DNA of 15,752 nt from Butyrivibrio sp. UBA3740 (GCA_002372465.1 DFGW01000143.1:1-15752); one strand, 5' to 3'. Numbered from the stretch's first letter, positions 7,151 to 14,481 are shown. The notes: a model not told the origin generated them from the sequence alone. Translations and numbers: made by a program.

Positions 7151-7200
7151 TATAAGCATCAAGAGCGAACGCATTAGTTTTCATATAAAAGGAGGAAGAT

Positions 7201-8601
7201 ATGAAGAAGAAAGCATTAGCATTTATGCTCGCAGCAACAACAACACTTTCATTTGTACTTGCAGGATGTGGTACAACAGGTACAACAGGTACAACAGGTA
7301 CAACAGGCACGACAGAGACAGCTGAAACAACATCTGAGGCTACTACAGAGGCAGCTGCAACAGAACAGGCTCCTGCAGCAACAACTGACAGTGCTGAAGG
7401 CGGTGAGACAATCAGACTTGTAAACAACAAGGCTGAAATCCAGGAAGGTCTTTCAATACTGGCAGACACCTACAAGGAGCAGACAGGTGTTACAGTTTCC
7501 ATCGATACAATCGGTGGCGGACAGGACACACAGGCTATCCTGAAGAACTACTACCAGGCAGGAAACATGCCTGACATCTTCGTTTTCGAGGGTGATACAC
7601 ATTATGAGACATGGAAGGATCTTCTTGCTGATCTTTCTGACGAGGCATGGACAAATGATACAGAGGCTGAGTACGTTGCAGCTGACGGTCATGTTTACGG
7701 TTTCCCTACAACAACTGAGGCTATCGGCCTTTCATACAACAAATCAATCCTTGACAAGGCAGGCATTGATCCTAAGTCAATCACAGGTCCTGAGAGCATG
7801 AGAGCAGCATTTGAAAAACTTGACTCCATGAAGGATGAGCTTGGTCTTACAGCAGTTGTAGGATACTACACAGAGTCAGCCAACCTCTGGTGGACAGCAG
7901 GTCAGCACCTCTTTGGAACTTACCTTGATTCAGGTCTTGCACGTAACGACACAACATACCTTGATCTGATCAATGACGGCGGAAAGCTTGATATGGACCG
8001 TGCTAAGCCTTTCGCAGAGATGGTAGCTCTTTTCAACGAGTACACAGATCCTAAGGGCGTTTCAGGATCCTATGATGATCAGGTTCTTGGTTTTGCAAGC
8101 GGCAAGTACGCTTTCGTTACACAGGGTTCATGGATCGGTGCATCTATGACATCTACCTATGCAGATCAGTATGCAGAAGCAGGCAACTTTGAAGTAGGCA
8201 TGATCCCTTATGCATTCATCGAGGGTCAGGATACAATCCAGACAAATTCACCTAACTGGTGGGGACTTTACAAGGACGGCAACGTTGAAGCTTCCAAGGC
8301 ATTCATTCAGTGGTGCTCACAGAACGACGGCGGACAGAAGATCCTTGCTGAGAACTGCGGATGCGTTTCACCTTTCACATCATCTGAGTATGCTCCTGCA
8401 GATCCTTATGCAGCAACAATCGGTGAGTACACAGCAGCAGGTAAGACATCTGCTTGGCACTGGCAGGGTTGGAAGGCAGGACTTGCACAGAATGTAACAT
8501 CAGTTATATTCCAGGATTTTGCTAAGGGTTCAATTAAAGATACAGATCAGTTCCTTGATACACTTCAGAAAGCAATAGAGGCATATTATGCACAACAGTA
8601 A
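7201..8601 (+). CDS. Carbohydrate ABC transporter substrate-binding lipoprotein
   Basis: Family 1 extracellular solute-binding protein (466 residues) that captures a sugar outside the membrane. The signal peptide ends in lipobox LAGC with lipidated C23. A Thr/Glu/Ala-rich linker of about 45 residues begins with five GTT tripeptides and is followed by the two-lobed binding fold (from about 70). Trp-rich stretches such as NLWWTAG, SPNWWGLY and SAWHWQGW fit carbohydrate stacking. A perfect AGGAGG precedes ATG7201. Codon choice is strongly biased (Thr almost always ACA), as in highly expressed genes, and is noticeably different from the next gene. Its 3' end overlaps the GH65 gene by 14 bases. 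No permease or ATPase genes are in the window, so its transporter partners must be elsewhere. The substrate is presumably the disaccharide used by the GH65 enzyme. Confidence 0.92.
   Translation: MKKKALAFMLAATTTLSFVLAGCGTTGTTGTTGTTGTTETAETTSEATTEAAATEQAPAATTDSAEGGETIRLVNNKAEIQEGLSILADTYKEQTGVTVSIDTIGGGQDTQAILKNYYQAGNMPDIFVFEGDTHYETWKDLLADLSDEAWTNDTEAEYVAADGHVYGFPTTTEAIGLSYNKSILDKAGIDPKSITGPESMRAAFEKLDSMKDELGLTAVVGYYTESANLWWTAGQHLFGTYLDSGLARNDTTYLDLINDGGKLDMDRAKPFAEMVALFNEYTDPKGVSGSYDDQVLGFASGKYAFVTQGSWIGASMTSTYADQYAEAGNFEVGMIPYAFIEGQDTIQTNSPNWWGLYKDGNVEASKAFIQWCSQNDGGQKILAENCGCVSPFTSSEYAPADPYAATIGEYTAAGKTSAWHWQGWKAGLAQNVTSVIFQDFAKGSIKDTDQFLDTLQKAIEAYYAQQ
7270..7314 (+). repeat. 9-bp tandem repeat (GGTACAACA) coding for Gly-Thr-Thr
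   Basis: Five in-frame copies start directly after the lipidated cysteine codon. The first four are identical and the last is diverged (GGCACGACA). Slippage would change the linker in steps of three residues without breaking the frame. Confidence 0.9.
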
Positions 8602-10900
8602 TCGTGTCATTATAAGAGACGAGAACTACGACAATAAAACACTTAGATTAAATGAAACATTGTTTTCAAATGCCAATGGGTACATTGGAGTTAGGGGCAC
8701 ACTTGAAGAAGGTGTGCCCGCTGACTTTAACACCATGCGTGGCATGTACCTGGCGGGAGTTTATGAGACCATCCCCATGAAGCAGGCAGAGAGCCTGTGC
8801 AACCTGGTGGAGCAGAAGCAGACAATGCTCAATGTGGCAGATACACAGTCAATAGATCTTTATATCTGCGGCGAACGCTTCGATATGGGCACAGGAGAGC
8901 TTATTTCCAATAAGCGGATCCTTGATATGGATAATGGTTTCACCTCCAGAGAGATCCTCTGGAAAAGCCCTCTTGGCAATACGGTAAAGATAGTTACTAA
9001 GAGGATGGCCCATCTTGCCATTCCACAGCTCTTTACCATTGAATACAGCGTTACATCCATGGACTTTGACGGGGAGATAGTTTTTGATTCCTGGCATATC
9101 GGGAATGTCACAAACTACTCGGATCCCACAGACCCGAGACTTGCTGCTGAAAGCCCATCATATCTTACGGTCAAATGTGCGGAAGCCATTGACAACTCAA
9201 TCCTTTGTGTGAGCAGTACAAGTGTCAGCGACATAAGTATTGCGTCAGCCACTTCCAACATCCTGATAGGCGAGGACGACTATATCGATGTGTATGACAA
9301 TACCGATGATAGGCGGGTATGCACTTATATCAAAGGGCATATTTCAGAGGGACAGGAAATACGCCTCGTAAAGTTCTCTTCTTTTTCCGACTCGCTGAAG
9401 AGTGAAGACCCGGGAAAAGACGCTATGGCGGTCCTACAGGATGCCCTGGAAGAGGTTGGAACAGATGGGAGCGGTCTTGCGCACTTATATGATAGACAGA
9501 CTAAGATCCTGAAAGAGTTCTGGGATCAGTCAGGAATGGAGATCATGGGAGATGAGGATCTTGACCTTGCCATGAGCTTCAATATGTATCAGTTATTCTG
9601 CTCGGCTCCAAGAACCCCGGGATACAGCATGGCTGCCAAGGGACTTACGGGAGAGGGCTACGAGGGACATTATTTCTGGGATACAGAGATGTATGCACTT
9701 CCCTTCTTTACACTTACTGATGACAAGCTTGCAAGAAATATACTTCATTTCAGATATAAGACTCTTCAAAAGGCTAGGGAAAATGCAGGTCTTTTGGGGC
9801 ATAAAAAGGGTGCACTCTATCCATGGCGCACCATAACCGGCGAAGAATGCTCGGGGTATTTCCCAAGCGGAACAGCCGCGTACCACATCAACGGTGCTGT
9901 TTCATACGCCATTGTTTCCTACTTCCTTGCAACAGGAGATGAGCAGTTCATCTTAAAGGAAGGCGCTGAGATTTTAGTTGAGATAGCAAGGCTTTGGCTG
10001 GATACCGGTAACTACGACCGTCAGGGACGCTTTGTCATAAATGAAGTGACCGGCCCCGACGAGTACACCTGTATGGTGGACAACAATTTCTATACAAACT
10101 GTGCAGCTGCCCATGGAATGAAATGGATGATAAAGCTTCTTGAGAAGTACAGCGATACTCCCGAGATTATTTCCCTGAAACAGAAACTGTCTCTTACCGA
10201 TAAGGAGGTCTCAGATATCTCAAAGGCTGCGGATAGCATCTATCTTCCATATGATGAAGAACTTGGAATCAATCCTCAGGATGATTCCTTCCTGCAAAAG
10301 CCCGTATGGGACCTTGCAGCCACACCAAAAGAGGAGTTTCCTTTGCTTCTTCATTATCATCCGCTTCACCTTTACAGATACCAGGTCTGCAAGCAAGCAG
10401 ATACGGTTCTGGCACATTTTCTTTTCCCTAAGAGCGCGGATGCAGGGACTATGGAAAAGAGCTTCAGGTACTATGAGAAGATTACGACTCACGATTCATC
10501 CCTGTCCACCTGTGTGTTCTCCATGCAGGCATCAAGGCTGGGAATGTATAAAGAAGCAGCTGAGTATTTCGGCGACTCAGCCAAGCTGGATCTTTTAAAC
10601 CTTCATGGAAACAGCGCAGACGGAGTGCATACAGCCAACATGGGTGGCTCCTATATGGCCTTCATCTATGGCTTCGGAGGCGTAAGGATTGACGAGGACG
10701 GGTTATCAATCAATCCTTTCCTGCCGGGAACACTTAAGGGGTATTCTTTCAAATTTGGGTATCATGGCAGACGTATCAAGGTCTTTGTTGATGAAAAAGA
10801 GATATCTGTAGAACTCATCAGCGGACAAGAGCTGGAGTTTTGCCATGGGAAAGAGCGTTATAAGCTTACCGGAGGAGAAAAATGCAGTATAAAGCAGTAA
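8588..10900 (+). CDS. GH65 family inverting disaccharide phosphorylase
   Basis: Cytoplasmic enzyme of 770 residues that splits an alpha-glucosyl disaccharide with phosphate into beta-glucose-1-phosphate and a second sugar. The N-terminal beta-sandwich is about residues 1-270. The (alpha/alpha)6 barrel carries GHYFWDTEMYALPFF (360-374) and INEVTGPDEY (484-493), where E492 is the likely general acid. The phosphate-site region is GVHTANMGGSYMAF with GFGG (679-698). Family members differ in linkage. Maltose phosphorylases carry a His-Asn-Glu loop after GVEC, whereas here the loop reads GEECSGYFPSGTAAYHIN (418-435), which looks more like kojibiose/trehalose/nigerose-type enzymes, so 'maltose phosphorylase' is not assured. 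It starts inside the binding-protein gene and overlaps pgmB by 19 bases. Confidence 0.93.
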   Translation: MHNSNRVIIRDENYDNKTLRLNETLFSNANGYIGVRGTLEEGVPADFNTMRGMYLAGVYETIPMKQAESLCNLVEQKQTMLNVADTQSIDLYICGERFDMGTGELISNKRILDMDNGFTSREILWKSPLGNTVKIVTKRMAHLAIPQLFTIEYSVTSMDFDGEIVFDSWHIGNVTNYSDPTDPRLAAESPSYLTVKCAEAIDNSILCVSSTSVSDISIASATSNILIGEDDYIDVYDNTDDRRVCTYIKGHISEGQEIRLVKFSSFSDSLKSEDPGKDAMAVLQDALEEVGTDGSGLAHLYDRQTKILKEFWDQSGMEIMGDEDLDLAMSFNMYQLFCSAPRTPGYSMAAKGLTGEGYEGHYFWDTEMYALPFFTLTDDKLARNILHFRYKTLQKARENAGLLGHKKGALYPWRTITGEECSGYFPSGTAAYHINGAVSYAIVSYFLATGDEQFILKEGAEILVEIARLWLDTGNYDRQGRFVINEVTGPDEYTCMVDNNFYTNCAAAHGMKWMIKLLEKYSDTPEIISLKQKLSLTDKEVSDISKAADSIYLPYDEELGINPQDDSFLQKPVWDLAATPKEEFPLLLHYHPLHLYRYQVCKQADTVLAHFLFPKSADAGTMEKSFRYYEKITTHDSSLSTCVFSMQASRLGMYKEAAEYFGDSAKLDLLNLHGNSADGVHTANMGGSYMAFIYGFGGVRIDEDGLSINPFLPGTLKGYSFKFGYHGRRIKVFVDEKEISVELISGQELEFCHGKERYKLTGGEKCSIKQ

Positions 10901-11526
10901 TATTTGATCTTGACGGAGTGCTTGTTTTTACCGACAAGTACCATTACCTGGCATGGAAGGCGCTTGCTGACAGGCTGGGAATAGAGTTTACAGAAAAAGA
11001 CAACGACAGATTAAGAGGAGTCAGCAGGGAAGAGAGCCTTGAGATCATCCTTGAGAAATATCACGGAGAGCCAATTTCCGAAGATAAGAAAAAAGAGTAT
11101 CTTGTGGAAAAGAATGAGATCTACAAAGATAGTCTTGGAGATATGACAAGGGATGACGTGACAGAAAAGGTTCGTCAGACGCTTTCAAAGATAAGGGAAG
11201 CAGGCTACAGACTTGCCATTGGTTCTTCCAGCAAGAACACCTCATACATCCTTGAGCGCGTTGAACTTACGGATGCTTTTGACGAGGTTGCTGACGGAAC
11301 CATGATCACCAGGTCCAAGCCTGATCCTGAGGTATTCCTGAAAGCAGCACAGCTCCTTAAAGAGAATCCATCTGACTGTCTTGTGGTGGAGGATGCTGAT
11401 GCGGGGATAACAGCCGCTCATGCAGCAGGCATGGATGCTGTAGCCATAGGTGCAGCAACGGTCAGCGGAAGAGCAGATTACAACATCAGCTCTTTTGATG
11501 AGCTTCTGGGAATATTGCATGCTTGA
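10882..11526 (+). CDS. pgmB: Beta-phosphoglucomutase (HAD superfamily)
   Basis: Converts the beta-glucose-1-phosphate made by the GH65 enzyme to glucose-6-phosphate for glycolysis, in the cytoplasm. The 214-residue length is normal. HAD motif I is DLDGVLVFTDKYH with D9 (nucleophile), D11, T17 and H21. The beta-PGM substrate loop RGVSREESL includes R49. Motif II is S115 (GSSSKN), motif III K146 (SKPDPE) and motif IV E170-D171 (VVEDADAGI). All match the well-studied Lactococcus lactis enzyme in place. GGAGG precedes the ATG, which lies within the GH65 gene, so the two are translationally coupled. Confidence 0.95.
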   Translation: MQYKAVIFDLDGVLVFTDKYHYLAWKALADRLGIEFTEKDNDRLRGVSREESLEIILEKYHGEPISEDKKKEYLVEKNEIYKDSLGDMTRDDVTEKVRQTLSKIREAGYRLAIGSSSKNTSYILERVELTDAFDEVADGTMITRSKPDPEVFLKAAQLLKENPSDCLVVEDADAGITAAHAAGMDAVAIGAATVSGRADYNISSFDELLGILHA

Positions 11527-11555
11527 CCGGACAATACCAAATAATGCATAAATTT

Positions 11556-11588
11556 AGAGGGAACTGCCTGGCAGCTCCCTCTTTTTTG
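11556..11588 (+). terminator. Intrinsic terminator of the sugar operon
   Basis: A G/C-rich hairpin with AGAGGGA/TCCCTCT outer pairing and CTG/CAG inner pairing (one mismatch) is followed by six U (11582-11587). It sits between the convergent pgmB and S41-lipoprotein genes. Confidence 0.85.
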
Positions 11589-11617
11589 TGTAGTTAAGCG
11601 ATATGGTGAAATAGATT

Positions 11618-13435
11618 TTAGTGATAATGCTTGTTTACGATAGAAACGATCTCCTGCGGATCATAGAGCTGCGTTGTATAAGATTCCCTTACCGGATCCA
11701 CTGTCAGAGGATAGGTGGGAGAAGCGCCTCCATCTACTCCCTGAAAATTTGCATCAGTCATACCGATGATAGAGGATAGCTGATAGGCGTTACATTCATT
11801 GGGCAGAGCAAAGTTGGTAACAAGACACTCTCCGCCTCCGGAGGTCTCCCCGATTAAGGGAATGCCGTTTTCTTTCGCCAGCACCGAAGCGTAATTTCCG
11901 CAGGAATACGTATATCTTGACGTCATGACGGCATAGCAAAAACCGAATTTTACCTCTGCATCTTTTTCATCAATGGTGCCATCCAGATTCTTATCTGCAG
12001 TAAAGACCAGTTTATTACGAGCTCCTGTTTTTTTATCAACATGGTAAATGGCAGCGTCTTTTTCAAAGATCATACTGAGGATATAGCCCATGGTCTGGTC
12101 ACTTCCGCCTCCGTTTGTGGAAAGGTCGATAACGAAATTCTCACATCCATTTTCTTTTGCATATTCCAGTGCTTCCAAAAAGGGCTTTGAACCGGTGCTT
12201 GATCTGATGACTTCATCACAAAATTCATCGAAGCAAAAGATTGCTGTATTATCAAACAGATAAATATAGGCGATTTCCAGACCGGAATTATCTTCCCATA
12301 TCCTGGAAGGCTCTCCGAATCCTTCCCAGCGCTGTCCTCTCAAGATATTCCCTGTAACAAAGGTTTCATCTATAAGGTCCAGAAGATGATTGGCGGTGTC
12401 TTTGGCAAATGGATCTTCATCAAAGAGCTTTTTATAGCCCCTGCTCACGTCGTTATCATCAAGGCCTTCATCGTTTACAAGCCGGAATAAAAATGGAGAA
12501 CTCAGCATTGAATGCCCGCCATCGTAAAGTAGATTATCAAGCATGACAAGCCCCTGAGCGTACTGTGCTTTATTGGTGGAGCTAAGATAGGACCTAAGCT
12601 TTTCAAGCTCAATTCCTTCCATGGTTCCACCTTTTTCAAGAGTTTTATCAAGCCCCAGGGTCAGAAGGCTATCAGTAAATTCCCGTGACTGTGCCCGTTC
12701 AGGCCTCCCGTAAAGATTGTCCAGAACAAAGCAAAGCTCGCGGTATCCAAAGGCAGCCACGTCTTCTTCTCTTGTCAGAGTTTCATAGTACTCATCCTCT
12801 TTTTCCCACACATGGGAAGTGGGATCAGAACCGGTAGAATCGATCCTGATCAGGTAGACCGTGCCATCAATATAATCGGGATAGGTCAGACTCTGATCCA
12901 GGATATCCGATAAGGTGGAAAGGGGAAGAAATACCTGTCCATCCTGCGACCGGATGTCTATTCCATATTCTGACAGATCATAGGTTATTGCAGGGGCGCC
13001 TTCCCGGGACACAAGGTTCATGTCCACATAGTCAACCATGGTTCCGTCTTTTTTTCCAACCACGAAGTCTTCGAAATTTTTAAAGGTCAGGGTTTCTTTT
13101 TTAGTGTTTACTATAAGCTTGCTGCCTGTCTTTTTGGTATTTTTGTTTTTTCCGGTGACTGTATAGTGATTGCCCCATCCCCTCAATGTGTAATCGCTGT
13201 CCTCTCCGTAGATAAGGTCCAGGTACTCTTCAAGGCTGACAAGAGGAACGTTTGGCATACTGTCGTTAAATATGCAGGTAAGCCTTGATGCGTCCGATTT
13301 GTCTTTTTCATATACAGGCACCTGTTTCAGGGTAAAAGAACTGTCTGCCTCAGCATCACCTTTTCCACCTCCGCAGCCATATAGGAACGATAGTGCAACT
13401 AAACCTCCCAACACGGAAATCAGTCTTTTGCTCAT
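11618..13435 (-). CDS. S41-like peptidase lipoprotein with an EF-hand-type loop
   Basis: 605-residue secreted lipoprotein with signal peptide and lipobox LYGC (C21). An N-terminal region (about 50-180), ending in QVFLPLSTLSDILDQ, resembles copper amine oxidase N-terminal-like domains. The C-terminal half looks like an S41 (C-terminal processing/tricorn-like) protease. It has YDGGHS (304-309) where S41 proteins often have D-x-H-T, VIDLSTNGGGS (435-445), the serine block TSRYTYSCGNYAS with candidate nucleophile S511, and GETSGGG (529-535). The last motif lacks the lysine of CtpA-type Ser/Lys enzymes, so a tricorn-like mechanism or loss of activity is possible. Between these blocks D481-x-N483-x-D485-G-x-I-D489-x-x-D492 is a canonical calcium-binding EF-hand/dockerin loop. 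GGAG precedes the ATG. It lies directly downstream of the repeat-peptide gene on the same strand. Confidence 0.83.
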   Translation of the reverse strand: MSKRLISVLGGLVALSFLYGCGGGKGDAEADSSFTLKQVPVYEKDKSDASRLTCIFNDSMPNVPLVSLEEYLDLIYGEDSDYTLRGWGNHYTVTGKNKNTKKTGSKLIVNTKKETLTFKNFEDFVVGKKDGTMVDYVDMNLVSREGAPAITYDLSEYGIDIRSQDGQVFLPLSTLSDILDQSLTYPDYIDGTVYLIRIDSTGSDPTSHVWEKEDEYYETLTREEDVAAFGYRELCFVLDNLYGRPERAQSREFTDSLLTLGLDKTLEKGGTMEGIELEKLRSYLSSTNKAQYAQGLVMLDNLLYDGGHSMLSSPFLFRLVNDEGLDDNDVSRGYKKLFDEDPFAKDTANHLLDLIDETFVTGNILRGQRWEGFGEPSRIWEDNSGLEIAYIYLFDNTAIFCFDEFCDEVIRSSTGSKPFLEALEYAKENGCENFVIDLSTNGGGSDQTMGYILSMIFEKDAAIYHVDKKTGARNKLVFTADKNLDGTIDEKDAEVKFGFCYAVMTSRYTYSCGNYASVLAKENGIPLIGETSGGGECLVTNFALPNECNAYQLSSIIGMTDANFQGVDGGASPTYPLTVDPVRESYTTQLYDPQEIVSIVNKHYH

Positions 13436-13465
13436 TAGGCGTCTCCAATCATAAATAAACTGCTG

Positions 13466-13501
13466 AAAAAGACCTTTATGTGATCAATCATCATAAAGGC
13501 C
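13466..13501 (-). terminator. Internal terminator between repeat-peptide and S41 genes
   Basis: On the minus strand a 10-bp stem (13492-13501 with 13471-13480, one G-U) with an 11-base loop is followed by five U (13470-13466). It ends most transcripts after the peptide gene and lets a fraction read into the protease gene, unless that gene has its own promoter; I see no clear one in the gap. Confidence 0.75.
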
Positions 13502-13547
13502 TTTATCTTCATTATCATGCATGCATAAAACCGGCGTTAAACAGTTT

Positions 13548-13838
13548 TTAAAATCTTGACAGACTTCCGTCAGTTTTAAGGCTGCTCAAACGTCCATTAC
13601 TGGCAACGCCACCCTTTTTTGCAAGGTCTGCATTGGCTGCAACACCTGCGTTGCTGATAAAACCTGCATTGCTGGCAAGGCCTGCGTTGCTGTTGAGAGC
13701 TGCATTGCTGAGGATTCGTGCATTACTTGCAACATTAGCTACGCCGCCCTGGCTTCCGCCTGCAACGCCGGCAAGCTCATCAGTGTCAAGGGTTTCTTTT
13801 ATAGTATCCATATTCCTGTTATCTTTATTGAGCTCCAT
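13548..13838 (-). CDS. Double-glycine-leader peptide with hexapeptide-repeat core
   Basis: 96-residue peptide that I do not recognise as a named family. Residues 1-28 resemble a bacteriocin/RiPP leader: charged, then TLDTDELAGVAGG with G27-G28 as the probable cleavage site. Residues 34-87 consist of nine six-residue units, consensus A-G-[V/L/I/F]-A-S-N. Asn occurs at 39, 45, 51, 57, 63, 69 and 81; the missing seventh-unit position is K75. Hydrophobic residues occur at 36, 42, 48, 54, 60, 66, 72, 78 and 84. There is no Cys and almost no aromatic residue. A strong AAGGAGG sits six bases before the ATG, and the promoter is near consensus. The S41 lipoprotein follows. Possible identities are a ribosomally made modified peptide or a secreted beta-solenoid peptide. 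No modifying enzyme or C39 transporter is in the window. Confidence 0.8.
   Translation of the reverse strand: MELNKDNRNMDTIKETLDTDELAGVAGGSQGGVANVASNARILSNAALNSNAGLASNAGFISNAGVAANADLAKKGGVASNGRLSSLKTDGSLSRF
13578..13739 (-). repeat. Nine 18-bp coding units of the hexapeptide array
   Basis: The core of the repeat peptide is exactly nine 18-bp units. They are more conserved in amino-acid pattern than in bases, with GCA/GCC AGC AAT GCA as the recurrent codons. This points to old duplication with selection on the protein pattern. Units 2-6 are the most alike, and unit 7 (ADLAKK) is diverged. Confidence 0.85.
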
Positions 13839-13879
13839 ATTGTTCCTCCTTGCTACTTTGTTTTCGAATCAGTTATTTG

Positions 13880-13908
13880 TTTATACGAATGTAAAATCAA
13901 TATGGCAA
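13880..13908 (-). promoter_or_regulatory. Strong sigma-A promoter of the repeat-peptide gene
   Basis: On the minus strand, TTGCCA (13908-13903) and TATAAA (13885-13880) are separated by exactly 17 bases, each 5 of 6 to consensus. CGAAT motifs at 13865, 13886 and 13912 (TACGAAT at 13884 and 13910) surround it and may be regulator half-sites. Confidence 0.7.
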
Positions 13909-13991
13909 TTACGAATTAAAGTATTCCATATAATTATAGGACACCTGGTTTGAAATATGTATAAAGAAAGTGGAAACTTATCGGTTAAACA

Positions 13992-14028
13992 TTAAAAAAG
14001 GCTGAAAAAACGATAAAAATAAGCCTTT
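13992..14028 (-). terminator. Candidate minus-strand terminator upstream of the repeat-peptide promoter
   Basis: Arms AAAGGCT (13997-14003) and AGCCTTT (14022-14028) enclose an A-rich 18-base loop. On the minus strand the stem is followed by more U. No minus-strand gene lies upstream, so it may simply insulate the peptide gene. Confidence 0.35.
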
Positions 14029-14053
14029 GAGCCATGCCCGGCTGTTAAAGTTT

Positions 14054-14212
14054 ATGAGGCACAGGATGATACAGAGTATGACCCTTTTATCATCACAGCC
14101 GGAGGAGTCTGCAGCAGAAGAAACTGATGCGGATTATTCTGATGAGGAAAGTGATGATGACTTACTCATTATTGATGATGAAGCCATTCGATTCAGTTCC
14201 CTTTTGTGCTAA
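14054..14212 (+). CDS. Doubtful short acidic ORF
   Basis: 52 residues from ATG14054 (MRHRMIQSMTLL...), with an acidic tail containing DEESDDD and LLIIDDEAIRF. No ribosome binding site is visible and I recognise no family. The frame is open upstream to about 14006 without a good start, so it may be the end of a decayed gene. Together with the promoter and weak terminator to its left, it is all that I see in 13839-14250. Confidence 0.22.
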   Translation: MRHRMIQSMTLLSSQPEESAAEETDADYSDEESDDDLLIIDDEAIRFSSLLC

Positions 14213-14250
14213 AATTATAGCAAGGGCAAGTGCCCGGAAAGGATAATACA

Positions 14251-14481
14251 ATGGCTGAGATGTCTCAACTGTTATTTATGCAGACAAGGATTGCAAGGCT
14301 TGCCTCTGAAAGATGGAACATGCCCATTGAAAAAATTGCCGGCATTTTCAAGCAGTATAATGTTTTTGATTATATAGAAAATGGGTTTGGTATATTCCAT
14401 TGTGAAGGCGATGAAGCAGTATTTGACGACGTGGAGGAGTATCTGGACAGAAAGGGATTTGAACATAATGATAATACTTGA
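14251..14481 (+). CDS. DUF3791 domain-containing small protein
   Basis: 76-residue protein matching the DUF3791 pattern: LLFMQTRIARLASERWNMPIEKIAGIFKQYNVFDYIENGFGIFH... then a C-terminal helix. The family is widespread in gut Firmicutes next to DUF3990 genes, as here, and its molecular role is unknown. An antitoxin- or adaptor-like partner of the DUF3990 protein is a reasonable guess. AAAGGA at 14238-14243 supports ATG14251 rather than the GTG at 14230. The next gene's start (ATG14468) overlaps its end by 14 bases, the usual coupling in these loci. Confidence 0.8.
   Translation: MAEMSQLLFMQTRIARLASERWNMPIEKIAGIFKQYNVFDYIENGFGIFHCEGDEAVFDDVEEYLDRKGFEHNDNT

Noticed and set aside
7270..7314. 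Short tandem repeat considered as a CRISPR or minisatellite array
   Set aside because: Units are 9 bp, in frame, without spacers, and code for a lipoprotein linker.
7095..7469. Minus-strand ORF with repeated Val-Val-Pro
   Set aside because: It is the antisense reading of the Gly-Thr-Thr repeat at the start of the sugar-binding protein, with no start signals of its own.
13578..13739. 18-bp repeats considered as CRISPR or a noncoding repeat
   Set aside because: No unique spacers, and the conservation follows codons and the amino-acid pattern of an expressed ORF.
13633..13953. Plus-strand Ala/Leu/Pro-rich ORF opposite the repeat peptide
   Set aside because: It mirrors the 18-bp repeats and runs across the promoter of the minus-strand gene, whose ribosome binding site, promoter and GG leader are convincing.
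14224..14235. GGGCAAGTGCCC palindrome before the DUF3791 gene as a terminator or operator
   Set aside because: The loop would be only two bases, no U-tract follows, and there is no second copy to support an operator.
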